Of a DNA stretch of 60,563 nucleotides, positions 17,225 through 28,114 are shown piece by piece. The DNA is taken from positions 1-60,563 of the forward strand of contig NZ_JAIPUT010000023.1 in assembly GCF_020055635.1 (NCBI RefSeq), in the 5' to 3' direction. The number at the start of each line of letters is the position of its first letter. Position 1 is the stretch's first letter. Under the pieces are notes generated by a model that saw nothing but the letters and a program-made list of their open reading frames with translations, was not told the DNA's origin and made no database searches. A program made the position numbers and the translations under genes. Source of the DNA: Marivita sp. Its GTDB lineage: Bacteria > Pseudomonadota > Alphaproteobacteria > Rhodobacterales > Rhodobacteraceae.

Positions 17225-18541
17225 TCAAAGCACGTATCGGCTCAGGTCGGTCGACCGGGTCAGTTCGCCCAGATGTGTCTCGACGAAATCGGCGTCCACC
17301 GTCACCTGCTCGCCGGACTTGTCCGGGGCGTCGAAGCTGAGATCCTCGAAGACCCGCTCCATCACCGTGTAAAGCCGACGCGCGCCGATGTTCTCGATCG
17401 ACTGGTTCACATCCGCCGCGATCTTGGCCAGGGCCGCGATCCCGTCCTCGGTAAAGCTCACGGTGACATGTTCCGTCGCCATGAGGGCGGTGTATTGCAA
17501 TGTCAGGGCATTGTCGGTCTCGGTCAGGATGCGCACGAAATCCTCTTCGGTCAGCGCCCGCAGGTTGACCCGGATGGGCAGACGGCCCTGAAGCTCGGGC
17601 AACAGGTCCGACGGTTTCGCGATATGGAACGCGCCCGACGCGATGAACAGGATATGATCGGTCTTTACCGGACCGTGTTTGGTGCTGACCGTTGTGCCTT
17701 CGATCAGCGGCAACAGATCGCGCTGCACGCCTTCGCGGCTGACATCGCCACCACGGGTTTCCTGCCGCGCGGCAACCTTGTCGATCTCGTCAAGGAAGAC
17801 GATGCCGTTCTGTTCAACGGCTTCAAGAGCCAGCGCCTTGACCTGTTCGTCATCCAGAAGCTTGTCCGCCTCTTCGGCGATCAGCGTCTCGTAGCTTTCA
17901 GCGACAGTCATGCGCTTGCGCGTCGTGCGTCCGGCAAATGCCTTGCCGAAGAGATCGCCCAGGTTCATCATCCCTGCGCCACCACCGCCCATGCCGGGTT
18001 GACCGGGAATGTCCATCATCGGAAACGGGCTGGACGTGTCCTGAAGCTCCAGTTCGATGATCGTATCGTCCAGAAGCCCGTCCTTGAGCTTCTTGCGGAA
18101 CATTTCGCGGGTTCCCTCGCGCGCGCCCTCTCCGGCGATCGCCTCGACCACCCGTTCCTCGGCGGCTTCGTGGGCCTTCGACTTCACGTCCTCGCGCATG
18201 TGGTCGCGGGTCATGGCGATGGCGGAATCCACGAGATCCCGAATGATCTGCTCGACGTCGCGCCCGACATAGCCCACCTCGGTGAACTTGGTCGCCTCGA
18301 CCTTGATGAAGGGCGCGCGCGCCAGCTTGGCCAGACGGCGGCTGATCTCGGTCTTGCCGACACCGGTCGGCCCGATCATCAGGATGTTCTTGGGATACAC
18401 CTCTTCGCGCAGATCATCGCTCAGCTGCTTGCGCCGCCAACGGTTGCGCAGCGCCACGGCCACGGCGCGCTTTGCATCCTTCTGTCCGATGATGAACCGG
18501 TCCAGTTCGGACACGATTTCGCGGGGGGTGAGATCGGTCAT
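17225..18541 (-). CDS. hslU: HslUV protease ATPase subunit HslU
   Basis: 438 residues, AAA+ unfoldase of the two-component HslUV protease. Walker A is [10 protein letters not shown] near residue 60, the intermediate I-domain follows, Walker B is [11 protein letters not shown], and sensor 2 lies in [15 protein letters not shown]. The C-terminal tail ends in LSRYVL, the peptide that docks into HslV and switches it on. It is read after hslV with a 38-bp gap, the usual clpQY order. Confidence 0.97.
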   Translation of the reverse strand: MTDLTPREIVSELDRFIIGQKDAKRAVAVALRNRWRRKQLSDDLREEVYPKNILMIGPTGVGKTEISRRLAKLARAPFIKVEATKFTEVGYVGRDVEQIIRDLVDSAIAMTRDHMREDVKSKAHEAAEERVVEAIAGEGAREGTREMFRKKLKDGLLDDTIIELELQDTSSPFPMMDIPGQPGMGGGGAGMMNLGDLFGKAFAGRTTRKRMTVAESYETLIAEEADKLLDDEQVKALALEAVEQNGIVFLDEIDKVAARQETRGGDVSREGVQRDLLPLIEGTTVSTKHGPVKTDHILFIASGAFHIAKPSDLLPELQGRLPIRVNLRALTEEDFVRILTETDNALTLQYTALMATEHVTVSFTEDGIAALAKIAADVNQSIENIGARRLYTVMERVFEDLSFDAPDKSGEQVTVDADFVETHLGELTRSTDLSRYVL

Positions 18542-18579
18542 GGTGATTTCCTTTTCGGCGGCGGGATTTGATCAGCGGG

Positions 18580-19137
18580 TCACGCGCTGATCGTCTCGAC
18601 CGTCAGGTTGCCGTTGGTATAGACGCAGATGTCTGCCGCAATCGCCATCGCTTCGCGGGCGATCTGTTCCGCATCCTTGTCGGTGTCCATCAGGGCGCGG
18701 CCGGCGGCCAGGGCGTAGTTTCCGCCCGAACCGATGGCGGTCACGTCATGCTCGGGCTCGAGCACGTCACCCGCCCCGGTGATGACGTAAAGGTCCTTGC
18801 CGTCCGACACGATCAGCATCGCTTCCAGCTTTTGCAGATACTTGTCGGTCCGCCAGTCCTTCGCCAGTTCGACGCTTGCGCGCTGAAGCTGTCCCGGCGT
18901 CGCCTCGAGCTTGGTTTCAAGACGTTCGAGCAAGGTGAACGCGTCGGCGGTCGACCCGGCGAACCCGGCAACGATGTCATAGCCTCCGGGTGAGATCCGT
19001 CGCACCTTGCGCGCCGTGCCCTTGATCACGGTCTGTCCAAGACTGACCTGGCCATCGCCTGCAATCACCACCTTGCCGCCTTTGCGGACGCCGATGATCG
19101 TGGTGCCGTGCCAGCCGGGAAAGTCGTTGTCAGCCAT
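18580..19137 (-). CDS. hslV: ATP-dependent protease peptidase subunit HslV
   Basis: 185 residues from [20 protein letters not shown]. Autocleavage after Gly11 would expose the catalytic Thr12. The proteasome-like fold shows [25 protein letters not shown] and [14 protein letters not shown]. It forms the double-hexamer chamber opened by HslU, encoded just downstream. The propeptide is longer than in Escherichia coli, as is usual in Alphaproteobacteria; an in-frame start 84 bases upstream is not supported by conservation. Confidence 0.96.
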   Translation of the reverse strand: MADNDFPGWHGTTIIGVRKGGKVVIAGDGQVSLGQTVIKGTARKVRRISPGGYDIVAGFAGSTADAFTLLERLETKLEATPGQLQRASVELAKDWRTDKYLQKLEAMLIVSDGKDLYVITGAGDVLEPEHDVTAIGSGGNYALAAGRALMDTDKDAEQIAREAMAIAADICVYTNGNLTVETISA

Positions 19138-19205
19138 GATGGGTCCTCTTCGCGTTTGTCCCGATATGGGCCGAACGGTCCTGCCGCACAAGCCCCGCAA
19201 CGCAA

Positions 19206-19232
19206 AACGCCCGGCGCTCAAGGCCGGGCGTT
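19206..19232 (-). terminator. Terminator between trxA and hslV
   Basis: Ten-base arms AACGCCCGGC and GCCGGGCGTT with a seven-base loop; on the minus strand they are followed by TTG within a TTTTG tail. It lies 21 bases past the trxA stop. Confidence 0.85.
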
Positions 19233-19252
19233 CGCGATAAAATGTCGGAAAA

Positions 19253-19573
19253 TCAGATGCTTTCGTCGATCCAGCCCTTCAGAGCCGCCTTGGGTGCGGC
19301 CCCGGTCTTGTTCGACACGACCTGACCGTCCTTGAAGATGAAAAGCGACGGGATGCCACGAACACCCATGGCGGCAGCCGTGTTGGGGTTGGTGTCCACA
19401 TCGACCTTGGCGATCTTGATGGAGTCGCCATATTCGGCGGCCAGCTCTTCAAGTGCGGGGCCGATCTGTTTGCAGGGGCCGCACCATTCGGCCCAGAAGT
19501 CGACGACTACGGGCACGCTGGAATTCTTGACTTCGGCATCGAAGGTATCATCGGTCACGGCGACGGTGGACAT
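19253..19573 (-). CDS. trxA: Thioredoxin 1
   Basis: 106 residues from [11 protein letters not shown]. Cytoplasmic dithiol reductant with active site WCGPC (Cys31, Cys34), the [10 protein letters not shown] strand, the cis-proline in [11 protein letters not shown] and a conserved C-terminal helix. It lies downstream of addA on the same strand with a 47-bp gap and has its own terminator, the usual addBA-trxA arrangement of Rhodobacterales. Confidence 0.97.
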   Translation of the reverse strand: MSTVAVTDDTFDAEVKNSSVPVVVDFWAEWCGPCKQIGPALEELAAEYGDSIKIAKVDVDTNPNTAAAMGVRGIPSLFIFKDGQVVSNKTGAAPKAALKGWIDESI

Positions 19574-19620
19574 CTGGGTTCTCCTTGCGGCTGGGCGCAT
19601 GTTTGGGTCGGACCGAGAGA

Positions 19621-22600
19621 CTAGGTACCCTCTGCCGGGGCGTCAAGGTGGTGCGCCCTCACGAGAGCTTGTGTCACGCGCTTTTCCGACAACGGCATGT
19701 AGGTCGACGTGCGGGTCCAGAGGATACCGGTCTCGATCTCTCGATCCGGATATATTCGAGCCAGCATCGCATGATAGGCTCCCATCTGCCGCAGCAGGCC
19801 CTCGGGCACATTGTCTTCGGTGTCGGGCACGGTGCGGTTGGTCTTGAAATCGACCGCGATGATCTTTGTGTCGGTCATGATCAAACGGTCGATGATTCCG
19901 TATAATGGCGTGTCGGGAATGGCATCGACAGTCGCCGTGATCGGCACCTCGGCAAAGGTGGTCTTGGCGAAAAACCGGCGCAGGTCCGGCGCCTCGAGGA
20001 CGGCCAGCGCTTCGGCAATCATCTCTTCGGCAAGCGGATGGTCGCCGATCAGTGTTCGTGCCGCCGTTTCGCGATCCGGCGCCGCCAGCACGGGAAGCGT
20101 CTCGAGCAGCAGATGAATCAGCGTGCCGCGGGCTTTTGCAACTTCGGTCAGGTCTCCGTCCGCGCCGGGCAGTGCCTTGGCGCCACCAAGGTCGGACGGG
20201 CTGCGGGAGGCCGGCTTGGCTTCCGGGACAGGTGCCGCGAGGTCAAAAAGCGCGGGCAGACGCGGCCCGTCGACAGTGGCGGTCCTTGTCACCGACGGCA
20301 TAGCATCAGGCCATGCCATGTGATCGAGGCGTAACCCCTTCTGAGGACCGTCGTCGGAAAATCCGAACTCGTGCTCCGTCGCGCCAACAGTCTCCAACGT
20401 GGCCGAAACGCGGTCATGCCAACATTCGGCCGAGCTGTCCGCCGTCCCCGCTGCGGCGACGACCAACCAGCGTTCCGCACGGGTCAGGGCGACATACAGC
20501 AATCGGTCCCGCTCTTCCTCTTCGGCCTGTTTGGCAACATCAAGCGCGGCGCGCTGATACGCAGCGCGCGTCTTGTCAGACCCACGCCAATGCGCAGACC
20601 CATCGGCCAGAACAAAGGTTTCCTTGCTGGATTGCGATGTCTTCTTGTGCGTGTCGGGCAGGATCACGATCGGGGCCTCAAGGCCCTTCGCTCCGTGGAT
20701 CGTCATCACGCGAATCCGCGCGCCCGCGCTGTCGACGGTACGCTTGATCTCGATATCATCGGTTTCCATCCAGTGCAGAAACCCGGTCAGGCTCGGGATG
20801 TCGGTCTGCTCATAGGCCAGCGCCTGGTTGAGCAGCGCATCGATGCCGTCTTCGGCCTCTTCCCCAAGCCGACCGATAAGCCTCTGTCGGCCCTTGTGGC
20901 GGATCAGGATGCGTTCAAGCAGATCATAGGGCCGTAGGAAATCGAGCTGCCCACGCACGTCGTCAAGAACCTTGAGAACCGCCGGAAAATCGTCTCTTCG
21001 CCTGCGCAGTTCTTCCCAAAGATGCGGAGAGGTCCGACGATGCGCAAGATCGAAGATCGCCTGCTCGTCCAACCCGAAAAGCGGTGACCGCAGGGCCGAT
21101 GCAAGCGAAAGACTGTCCTCGGGTGTCGCCAGAAAGGACAGGAGCGCGCGCAGATCCTTGACCGCGAGTTCCGCCATCACCTTGAGCTTGTCCGCCCCCG
21201 CGATGGGAAGGCCCAATGCCTTGCAGGACTTCAGAATCTCGTGAAACAGCGCCCCGCGACTGCGCACAAGGATCAGAAAATCCCCGGCGTGAATCCGGCG
21301 CGATTGGATCACGCCGTCCTTTGCGCCAATAGGGATCGCGGTGCCATCCTTCAGGGAATGATCGATGAACCGCGCAACACGCTGGGCGAGGATCACGTTG
21401 TGATGCGTCGGGCTGACGCGGTCGACGGGCGTATCCCAAGGCAGGTCCTCGTCGTCTTCCTTTGCCGGTTCGATCAAGGGCCACAGATCAACCCGGCCGG
21501 GCAGGTGTTCATGAAACGATATGTGAGACTGATCCGGCAGAAACCCGGCCTTTTCGCGCCCTTTGAAGATCTCGTCCACCAGCCGCAGGATCGGGACCGA
21601 GGATCGGAACGAGTAGCTGAGCTGACCATCCCGAAGCGGCGCGCCCGTCGGTTGCATCTGCTCGCGGAAGGCCGCGCGCATGTGGTCGAATTCACGCGGA
21701 TCGGCACCTTGGAAGGAATAGATCGACTGTTTCTTGTCCCCGACAACGAAGATCGTTCGCGAAACATCACTGCGCGCACCTTCGCCCGAGGTGAATTCCT
21801 GCGCCAGCTTGTTGATCACGTCCCATTGCGCCGGGCTGGTGTCCTGGGCCTCGTCCACGAGGATGTGGTCAATCCCGCCATCCAGACGGTAAAGCACCCA
21901 CGCAGCCTGTTGCCGGTCGGTCAGCAAACTGCGCGTGCGGGTGATCAGATCGTCGAAATCGAGCCAGCCGCGCGCCTGTTTTGTCTCTTCGTAGCGGCGC
22001 AGGAAGGTGTCGGCAAAGCGATGCAGCCTGTGATCGCGGTCGACCGCTTCCAGCGCCAGCCGCGTTTCCCGCGCCGCCTCGACCCGTTGGTAGAGATCTT
22101 CCAGCCGATTGACGCATGCGGCCATCGCACCCTTGCGCAGCTTGGCAGATGGCGGCAGCGACTTGCGCCGTTCGCATTTCTGCGTGAACACGACGGATTC
22201 CAGCGCCAGGAGCGCCTCGATGCCTCCGCCCTGAACGGTTCCAATGGCGTCGGCCAGCGTGTTGTCCATGACGACGCCTGCCCGCAGATCAGGCACCAAT
22301 CCAGCCAAAAACGTGGTTTCATCACCCGGAAACACAGTGGCGAGGATCATCGGCAGGGTGTCGTGCGGTGCCAGACCGTAACATCGCATCAGGTCCGCCC
22401 GATCCAGCGGCGGCACAAAGCCATCCCGATGACCGACGATGCGATCGGCAAGTTCCTGAAGCGGATCGTTCGACGCGATCCGCGCGATCTCCGCAATCAG
22501 ATCAGCCTCCGGACCGCTCGCCATGTCGTCGAGGATCTGTTCGCGCAGCAGCTGCGCCGCGCGGTCGTCGATTTCTTGGAATTGCGGGCTGACCCCGGCT

Positions 22601-23013
22601 TCGAGGGGAAACCGCCGCAGAATCGACGCGCAGAAGGCGTGGATCGTCTGAATCCGCAACCCGCCCGGCGTTTCGATGGCGCGGGCAAACAAGGTCCGGG
22701 CACGGGCCAGAAACCCGGGTGTGAGGCTGTCTGCGTCCTCGCCCAGTTCGATCAGTTGCGCGCCAAGCCGGGCATCATCCAGCATCGCCCATTCACCAAG
22801 GCGCTTGAACAACCGATTCTGCATCTCGCTGGCGGCGGCGTTGGTGAAGGTCAGGCAAAGAATGTGTTCCGGCCGCGCGTCCCCCAGCAAGAGGCGCGCA
22901 ACCCGGTCGGTCAGGACACGCGTCTTGCCGGACCCGGCATTGGCCCCCAGCCAGGTCGACGCGGTTGGATCGGCCGCACGGACCTGTGCTTCGCTCGCCT
23001 CGTCTCGGATCAT
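19621..23013 (-). CDS. addA: Double-strand break repair helicase AddA (alphaproteobacterial type)
   Basis: 1130 residues, UvrD-like helicase plus RecB-family nuclease. Walker A is [12 protein letters not shown] (residues 23-31), motif II lies in [15 protein letters not shown], motif III in [14 protein letters not shown], and motif VI in [15 protein letters not shown]. The C-terminal nuclease shows [10 protein letters not shown] and AVDFKTNRT. With AddB it resects double-strand breaks for RecA. The start ATG overlaps the addB stop by four bases. Confidence 0.95.
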   Translation of the reverse strand: MIRDEASEAQVRAADPTASTWLGANAGSGKTRVLTDRVARLLLGDARPEHILCLTFTNAAASEMQNRLFKRLGEWAMLDDARLGAQLIELGEDADSLTPGFLARARTLFARAIETPGGLRIQTIHAFCASILRRFPLEAGVSPQFQEIDDRAAQLLREQILDDMASGPEADLIAEIARIASNDPLQELADRIVGHRDGFVPPLDRADLMRCYGLAPHDTLPMILATVFPGDETTFLAGLVPDLRAGVVMDNTLADAIGTVQGGGIEALLALESVVFTQKCERRKSLPPSAKLRKGAMAACVNRLEDLYQRVEAARETRLALEAVDRDHRLHRFADTFLRRYEETKQARGWLDFDDLITRTRSLLTDRQQAAWVLYRLDGGIDHILVDEAQDTSPAQWDVINKLAQEFTSGEGARSDVSRTIFVVGDKKQSIYSFQGADPREFDHMRAAFREQMQPTGAPLRDGQLSYSFRSSVPILRLVDEIFKGREKAGFLPDQSHISFHEHLPGRVDLWPLIEPAKEDDEDLPWDTPVDRVSPTHHNVILAQRVARFIDHSLKDGTAIPIGAKDGVIQSRRIHAGDFLILVRSRGALFHEILKSCKALGLPIAGADKLKVMAELAVKDLRALLSFLATPEDSLSLASALRSPLFGLDEQAIFDLAHRRTSPHLWEELRRRRDDFPAVLKVLDDVRGQLDFLRPYDLLERILIRHKGRQRLIGRLGEEAEDGIDALLNQALAYEQTDIPSLTGFLHWMETDDIEIKRTVDSAGARIRVMTIHGAKGLEAPIVILPDTHKKTSQSSKETFVLADGSAHWRGSDKTRAAYQRAALDVAKQAEEEERDRLLYVALTRAERWLVVAAAGTADSSAECWHDRVSATLETVGATEHEFGFSDDGPQKGLRLDHMAWPDAMPSVTRTATVDGPRLPALFDLAAPVPEAKPASRSPSDLGGAKALPGADGDLTEVAKARGTLIHLLLETLPVLAAPDRETAARTLIGDHPLAEEMIAEALAVLEAPDLRRFFAKTTFAEVPITATVDAIPDTPLYGIIDRLIMTDTKIIAVDFKTNRTVPDTEDNVPEGLLRQMGAYHAMLARIYPDREIETGILWTRTSTYMPLSEKRVTQALVRAHHLDAPAEGT

Positions 23014-25955
23014 GACAGGGTCACCTTTCTTGCGGCATGCGACGCGTCCCATTCTCCAAAACGCGAAAGCTGGTCATAATCCGACCCGAAGACGTCCTTG
23101 TGCATCCTGTTGCGCGCCGTATAGCCGGTGTTGGGGTCGCGATAGGCCTCGATCAACGTGGCCAGCATCGCGAGTATCCGCTCTGGCGGGCAGTCCTCCA
23201 AAGGCGCAGGCACTTCGGCGCCCTCCCCCGAGAACGAGATATAGCGCGCTTCGGCGACGCTGCGCGGGCTGAAATCCGGAAAGCCGCCCTCGCAGACAAG
23301 AGCGGCCGTCACCAGCAATTGGACATCGAACTGCATCTGCCGTTTCGGCGACGGCGCGGTGCCGGTCTTGTAATCATAGACAAACGCCTCGCTCCGGTCG
23401 TTGAGGTCGATCCGGTCCGTCTTGGCGGTGATACGGAAGGGCGGATCGGCAATCTCCATCCCGCCTTTCTGCTCGAAAAGAACCGGATGAGCCATCGCCT
23501 GCCGTGCTTGCTCGTTCTCGACAAACCAGCGCGCCACTTTCTCGATCCGGATACGCCATTGAATGCGGTCCGTGGGCCAGGGCACCTCGTCATCCAGGAT
23601 GCGTCGGGCGACCGAAAGCAAATGCTCCACGGTCAGCGGAGCACCGTTTCGGGCCGTATCAGAGACGAATTCCTCGAACACCTTGTGAAGGATTGTGCCT
23701 CGGTGCATCGGGTTCGGTGCGTGCTGAATCGGATGCAATTGCCGCAGCCGCAAAATCTTGGACCCGTAGATCGCGTAAGGATCGCGGATCAGCCTTTCGA
23801 TATTCGTCACCGACAGCTCGTTGGGCCGCGCGGTCACGGGCGGCGCGGGTGACGGCCTTTCTGCGGGGGGCGCATGGATCGGCTGTTCCAGGGCGCGGCC
23901 CAGGGCCAACCAGTGACTGCCCCGGTCCCGCATCGCCGCGAGGGCCTCGGGCCCTCCGGTCTGCGGCAGCCCGAGCATCAGGTTCGTCAAGCGGTTGAGC
24001 CACCGCGACGGCACGGTTTCCGCATCCTCGGACCGTTCAGCGCGGGTCAACCAGACTTCTTTTGCGCCGATGGCCTGCTGGAAATCATGCGCCGACAGGC
24101 CGATCCGCCGTTCCGGCAGCAGCAACCCGACCTGCTGCCGCATCCGCCGGTTAAGCCACGGGTCCGCAGGCGGCGCATCAGGCCAGGAATGCTCGTTCAA
24201 CCCGCCCAGGATCACCAGATCAGCACCCATGACGCGCGCTTCGATCGTGCCCCAGATCAGGATATGCGGGTGCGGCGCATCGCGGTCGCGGACCTCGGCC
24301 GCGCGCAAGACACCGTCCACCAGATCGGCATAGTCACGCGCCGACAGGCTGCCGCCGAAGCTGGCATTGTCGATCAGGTCGTCGAAAACGGCGCGGGTGG
24401 TCTTGCCCGCCTCCTTGGCCCACAACTCGGACGCATCCCCGCCGGTCGCGCCCGCGCAGATCGCCTCGACCTGCGCCAAGTGCTGATCGATATGCTCGGC
24501 AAGATCCTGTTTGCCGTGCCGGGCCGGTTGCAGCAGGCACCTGTCGATCCAGGCCAGCCAATCCTGCGCCGCGTCGGCACCCTTCCAGGCCATCAGTTGG
24601 GGAAGGTCGGGATAAGGCACGCCGGTCTTGCGGATGAACAGCTCAAGCTCGGATGTCCAAAGGCGGTGTTGCCCCCGATCGGCGCCGATATGGCAAAGCG
24701 GGTGCTTGAGGATCGTCAGAAGCGCGTCTGCCGTCGGCCCGTTGACCCTAAGCTGCGCGATATGGCGCAAGAGCCGACCCGGCGCCGTCAACTGCGCAGG
24801 AGTTCCCGCGCTATCATCCGGCAGGATGCCCCATCGGTCCAGCAGAGCGGTCACCCGGCGGGTCAGCATCCTGTCCGGCGAGATCAGCGCTGAAGTGGTC
24901 CCGTCTTCCGCCGCCTGCCTCAGGCGCATCGCAATGGCGCGCGCCTCGTCGCGCGGCGACGGCGCTTCGAGCAGCGTCAGGGACCGTGTCGCATCCTCCA
25001 GCGCCGGCAGACGCGGCCCGTCCGACAGCCATTGATCGGTGACAGGTGCCGGGCGCATGGCCAGCGACACCAGCGCGTTGCGCGCGGGGCTGGGGGCGGG
25101 CGTGTCCGACCATGTCCCCACGTCGCGATGATCCATGTCCAACCGGTCGAGCAAACGCGCAAAGCGAAACTGCGGATGGTCTTCGCCCTGCATCGCTTCG
25201 GTGTTGCGCACGTTGCTGCGCAGGACATCCCAGACGCCTTCCGGCATGTCCCAGTCAAAGCCGGGCAGGACAACCGCACCCAGCGGCAGATGTGCGGCGG
25301 CCATCATCAGCTGGAACGCGGTCCCGCGCGACCCGGTAGAGCCTGCCACGATGACCGGATGGGTCGGAGGCGTCTCGCGCCACCGGTTCAGACGGTTGGC
25401 CAGCACCATTCGGTTGACCGTCGCTGCGTCCGGTTCCTCGATATCGGGGTCGAAATAGCCCGTGACGATCTGCAGAAACTTTTGCGCACGGTCCCAATGG
25501 CCGGATTGGTCGCTCACGTCCAGGGCTGCAATGTCGTCAGGCGTCACGCCTTCGGCCTGCATCTCGTCCAGCAATGCACCAAGGCTTTGCGCAAGATCGT
25601 AGACCGCGGACCGCGGGGCAAGGGTCGGATCGGCGTCGATCAGCCGCCCGACCAGTTCCGCCAGTTCAAGCTGCCGCCGCAAAGCGGGCACCGGTCGGGG
25701 CAGGATCGCGCGATCAATGGGATCGGCAAGATCGGTAATCAGGCGAATACGCGGCAGAAACCCGGCGCCCAGCCCCTGGAACACCGCTTCGACCCGCCGC
25801 TGCATGCGCCGCGTGTTCAGGATCAGTTCCACCCGCGCCATCGCCTCGGGCGGCTGTCCATCGAGCCGTGATTTCAGCCCCAGCACCAGTTCCCGCGCGA
25901 AATCCGCACCGGGGGGCAGCGCGAACAGGCGCGGCGTGTCGGATTGGTCAAACAT
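23010..25955 (-). CDS. addB: Double-strand break repair protein AddB (alphaproteobacterial type)
   Basis: 981 residues from MFDQSDTPRLFALPPGADF. Partner of AddA, a degenerate helicase with a C-terminal nuclease. The N-terminal helicase-like part includes PVIVAGSTGSRGT, and the nuclease core shows KTDRIDLNDRSEAFVYDYKTG. Only two cysteines are visible near the C-terminus, so the four-Cys iron-sulfur cluster of Bacillus AddB is apparently absent, as in other alphaproteobacterial AddB proteins. It overlaps murU by eight bases and addA by four. Confidence 0.94.
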   Translation of the reverse strand: MFDQSDTPRLFALPPGADFARELVLGLKSRLDGQPPEAMARVELILNTRRMQRRVEAVFQGLGAGFLPRIRLITDLADPIDRAILPRPVPALRRQLELAELVGRLIDADPTLAPRSAVYDLAQSLGALLDEMQAEGVTPDDIAALDVSDQSGHWDRAQKFLQIVTGYFDPDIEEPDAATVNRMVLANRLNRWRETPPTHPVIVAGSTGSRGTAFQLMMAAAHLPLGAVVLPGFDWDMPEGVWDVLRSNVRNTEAMQGEDHPQFRFARLLDRLDMDHRDVGTWSDTPAPSPARNALVSLAMRPAPVTDQWLSDGPRLPALEDATRSLTLLEAPSPRDEARAIAMRLRQAAEDGTTSALISPDRMLTRRVTALLDRWGILPDDSAGTPAQLTAPGRLLRHIAQLRVNGPTADALLTILKHPLCHIGADRGQHRLWTSELELFIRKTGVPYPDLPQLMAWKGADAAQDWLAWIDRCLLQPARHGKQDLAEHIDQHLAQVEAICAGATGGDASELWAKEAGKTTRAVFDDLIDNASFGGSLSARDYADLVDGVLRAAEVRDRDAPHPHILIWGTIEARVMGADLVILGGLNEHSWPDAPPADPWLNRRMRQQVGLLLPERRIGLSAHDFQQAIGAKEVWLTRAERSEDAETVPSRWLNRLTNLMLGLPQTGGPEALAAMRDRGSHWLALGRALEQPIHAPPAERPSPAPPVTARPNELSVTNIERLIRDPYAIYGSKILRLRQLHPIQHAPNPMHRGTILHKVFEEFVSDTARNGAPLTVEHLLSVARRILDDEVPWPTDRIQWRIRIEKVARWFVENEQARQAMAHPVLFEQKGGMEIADPPFRITAKTDRIDLNDRSEAFVYDYKTGTAPSPKRQMQFDVQLLVTAALVCEGGFPDFSPRSVAEARYISFSGEGAEVPAPLEDCPPERILAMLATLIEAYRDPNTGYTARNRMHKDVFGSDYDQLSRFGEWDASHAARKVTLS

Positions 25956-26628
25956 TCCCGTAATCCAGCATCTTTTCGGCCAAAACGATCCCCTCGGGGT
26001 GGCCGACATCGCACCACTCGCCCGGATAGGTTACCGCGCGAAGCTGCCCCTGCGCTTCGAGACGCTCCCACACGGTTTTGAGGGAAAAGACATCCTCGGC
26101 CGTATCAGAGACTGTATCCAACCGGATGATCTGCACCCCCGTATAGATCGCGCCGTCCCCCCAGGTTGCTGTTCCGTCGTCCGAGATGTCGAAATCCCCC
26201 TCCCCGGCATGCCCGGTGGCCCGACGCTTGGGGACACACAAAAGCAGCGCCTGCATGTCGTCTTGCCAGGCATCCCGAAGAATGCGCAACGGATTCGGAC
26301 CCTTCCAGACGGCATCCGTGTTCATGGTGAAAACCACGTCAGACTCGAGCAATGGCATCGCCGCCTTGAGCCCGCCCCCGGTGTCGAGAATGTCAGGCGT
26401 TTCGACTGCAACCCTGACACCGGTTCCCGCGACATGATCGACGATCTGCTGCGCATTGTAATGCGCGTTCAGGACGATCCGCGACGGGGCCAGATCCCGG
26501 ACAAGGCCCAGCGCATGATCGATCAATGGCAGACCTGCGACTTTGATCAACGGTTTCGGTCGGTCACTGGTCAACGCGCCCATGCGCGTGCCGAACCCGG
26601 CCGCGAACAGCATGACGGCATCGGGCAT
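25948..26628 (-). CDS. murU: Nucleotidyltransferase, N-acetylmuramate-1-phosphate uridylyltransferase type
   Basis: 226 residues, sugar-phosphate nucleotidyltransferase fold. MLFAAGFGTRMG is the nucleotide loop, DRPKPLIKVAGLPLIDHAL the substrate lysine region, and VFTMNTDAVWKG the metal Asp. It follows the AmgK-like kinase with an ATGA overlap at 26628. The pair matches AmgK-MurU of Pseudomonas, which recycles muropeptide MurNAc to UDP-MurNAc and bypasses fosfomycin-sensitive MurA. The role is inferred from family and pairing. Confidence 0.85.
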   Translation of the reverse strand: MPDAVMLFAAGFGTRMGALTSDRPKPLIKVAGLPLIDHALGLVRDLAPSRIVLNAHYNAQQIVDHVAGTGVRVAVETPDILDTGGGLKAAMPLLESDVVFTMNTDAVWKGPNPLRILRDAWQDDMQALLLCVPKRRATGHAGEGDFDISDDGTATWGDGAIYTGVQIIRLDTVSDTAEDVFSLKTVWERLEAQGQLRAVTYPGEWCDVGHPEGIVLAEKMLDYGNV

Positions 26629-27593
26629 CAGGTCGCTCCCATCTTCAGGCGGTCTGGCGTCGGTGCCGGGAAAACCGCGCGCACAAGCGGTTCGAGGTCC
26701 CGTGCGACGGGCGCGGCAAGGCTTGCCTCGACATGCCCCCAGACACGCGGGATCAGGGCAAGGTATCCGGGTTTCCCGCGCTCCTGTGCCAGACGCGCAA
26801 AAATCCCCAGAATGCGCAGGTTGCGCTGAAGTCCAAGGAGGTGAAACACCGGCAGGACATCCTCTTCCAATCGGCCCGTTGCGCCAAGATAGTGTCGCAA
26901 TGTTGCCGCATGGCAGGCCTTCGACACGTCCCGGCGCGCGTCTTGAAGCATCGAGACCAGATCATAGATCGGCGGGCCTTCGAGGGCATCCTGAAAATCC
27001 AGCAATCCGACGCGAAGCACACCCTGTCGGTCCGGCAGCCAGATCATGTTCTCGGCGTGGAAATCGCGCAGAACCAGCAGGGTCTGGTCCGGCAGGTGCC
27101 GGGCAATCAGGTCGGTCAGGCAGGTGATGATCGCGTCGCACTTTCCACCCGGCGCAATCCCCATCAGCGGAAGGTAATGCGTGAAGGCAGGCTCGATCAT
27201 CTGGCCCAGAACCTCTGGCGTTGCCGTGTTCAAACCGTCCGGCGGGGAACGACGTTCAAGGCGGCACAGGACATCCGTCGCGGCCTGATAAAGCGAAATT
27301 TCCATCGCCGGGTCCTGCGCAATCACCCTTGCGAATTGTGCATTCCCGAAATCTTCGAGAAGCATCAACCCTTCGGACCGAGCTAATACCTTGGGCGCCG
27401 ACAGCCCTATCAATTCCAGATGTGCCGCGATCCGGGCGAATCTAGCCGTGTCATCCTGCGGATCAATCATGAGAACCGCGCGTTTTGGGCCGGAACAGAG
27501 CCTGATATACCGCCTCACTGACGCATCGCCTGCAAGCGGGTGCTGCGTGGCCCCGGCCCAGCCACTTCGCTTGAGGAATGCCTCGTGGTTCAT
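26628..27593 (-). CDS. amgK: Aminoglycoside-phosphotransferase-fold sugar kinase AmgK
   Basis: 321 residues from MNHEAFLKRSGWAGATQ. The kinase fold is visible: AVLMIDPQDD is the beta strand near the ATP site, LVLRDFHAENMIWL the catalytic loop (RDFHAEN) and VGLLDFQDALEGPP the metal-binding loop. Homologues phosphorylate the anomeric carbon of MurNAc or GlcNAc. The gene lies between tsaE and murU with 4-bp overlaps on both sides, so the recycling steps are co-translated. Older annotations call it an aminoglycoside phosphotransferase; resistance is not implied. Confidence 0.86.
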   Translation of the reverse strand: MNHEAFLKRSGWAGATQHPLAGDASVRRYIRLCSGPKRAVLMIDPQDDTARFARIAAHLELIGLSAPKVLARSEGLMLLEDFGNAQFARVIAQDPAMEISLYQAATDVLCRLERRSPPDGLNTATPEVLGQMIEPAFTHYLPLMGIAPGGKCDAIITCLTDLIARHLPDQTLLVLRDFHAENMIWLPDRQGVLRVGLLDFQDALEGPPIYDLVSMLQDARRDVSKACHAATLRHYLGATGRLEEDVLPVFHLLGLQRNLRILGIFARLAQERGKPGYLALIPRVWGHVEASLAAPVARDLEPLVRAVFPAPTPDRLKMGAT

Positions 27594-28063
27594 GCCAAGG
27601 CCTCTTGCACGCGCGGCGTCCACGCGGGATCGGTCCAGGAAAGCGTCATCTCGCGGGTGTCGGTCTTGTGCGGGTCATCCAAGCGGATCGTCAGGGCACC
27701 CGCAGGACGCAGATCACCCATGCGGTCCGGCCATTCGATCAGGCAGATGTCGGTTTCGATGGCATCAAGCAGCCCCAGTTCGATGATCTGGTCCGGGTCA
27801 CCAAGCCGGTACAGATCGGCATGCCACAACGCGCCGTCCGGCAGGTCGTAGGTCTGGACAAGGGTGAAGGTGGGGGACGGGACGTCTTCGGGTTCGCGCA
27901 GCCGGGACAGGATCAGCGCACGGGCGAAATGGCTCTTGCCGGCGCCGATGCCACCTTCCAGCAACAGGCAATCCCCCGCAGCCAGAGATGCGCCCAGACG
28001 CCTGGCGAACTGCGCGGTCTCATCAGGGGAAGTCGAAGTGAAAGCCGCGCGCATCTTGGTCAT
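27590..28063 (-). CDS. tsaE: tRNA threonylcarbamoyladenosine biosynthesis ATPase TsaE
   Basis: 157 residues. Walker A is LEGGIGAGKSHFARALI; SPTFTLVQTYD and the LWHADLYRLGDPDQIIELGL segment are family signatures. TsaE drives ATP-dependent cycling of the TsaBD complex in t6A synthesis. It is the first gene of the minus-strand run tsaE-amgK-murU-addB-addA, and its stop overlaps the amgK start. The PAS-protein gene ends 51 bases upstream and is probably a separate unit. Confidence 0.94.
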   Translation of the reverse strand: MTKMRAAFTSTSPDETAQFARRLGASLAAGDCLLLEGGIGAGKSHFARALILSRLREPEDVPSPTFTLVQTYDLPDGALWHADLYRLGDPDQIIELGLLDAIETDICLIEWPDRMGDLRPAGALTIRLDDPHKTDTREMTLSWTDPAWTPRVQEALA

Positions 28064-28114
28064 GCGGGCATGTTTACCTGCCCTGTGCCCGGTCGCAAGA
28101 TTGGAAAGCCGCGC

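Noticed and set aside
21241-23079. 612-residue open frame on the plus strand inside addA
   Set aside because: It is the antisense of a well-supported AddA; GC-rich third positions keep opposite frames open. No family match or ribosome site is seen.
26628-27593. Aminoglycoside resistance phosphotransferase
   Set aside because: The fold is shared, but the overlap with a MurU-type gene and chromosomal housekeeping context favour the AmgK sugar kinase.
28064-28114. Possible terminator between the tsaE and PAS genes
   Set aside because: The bases form no stable arm pair with a T-run.
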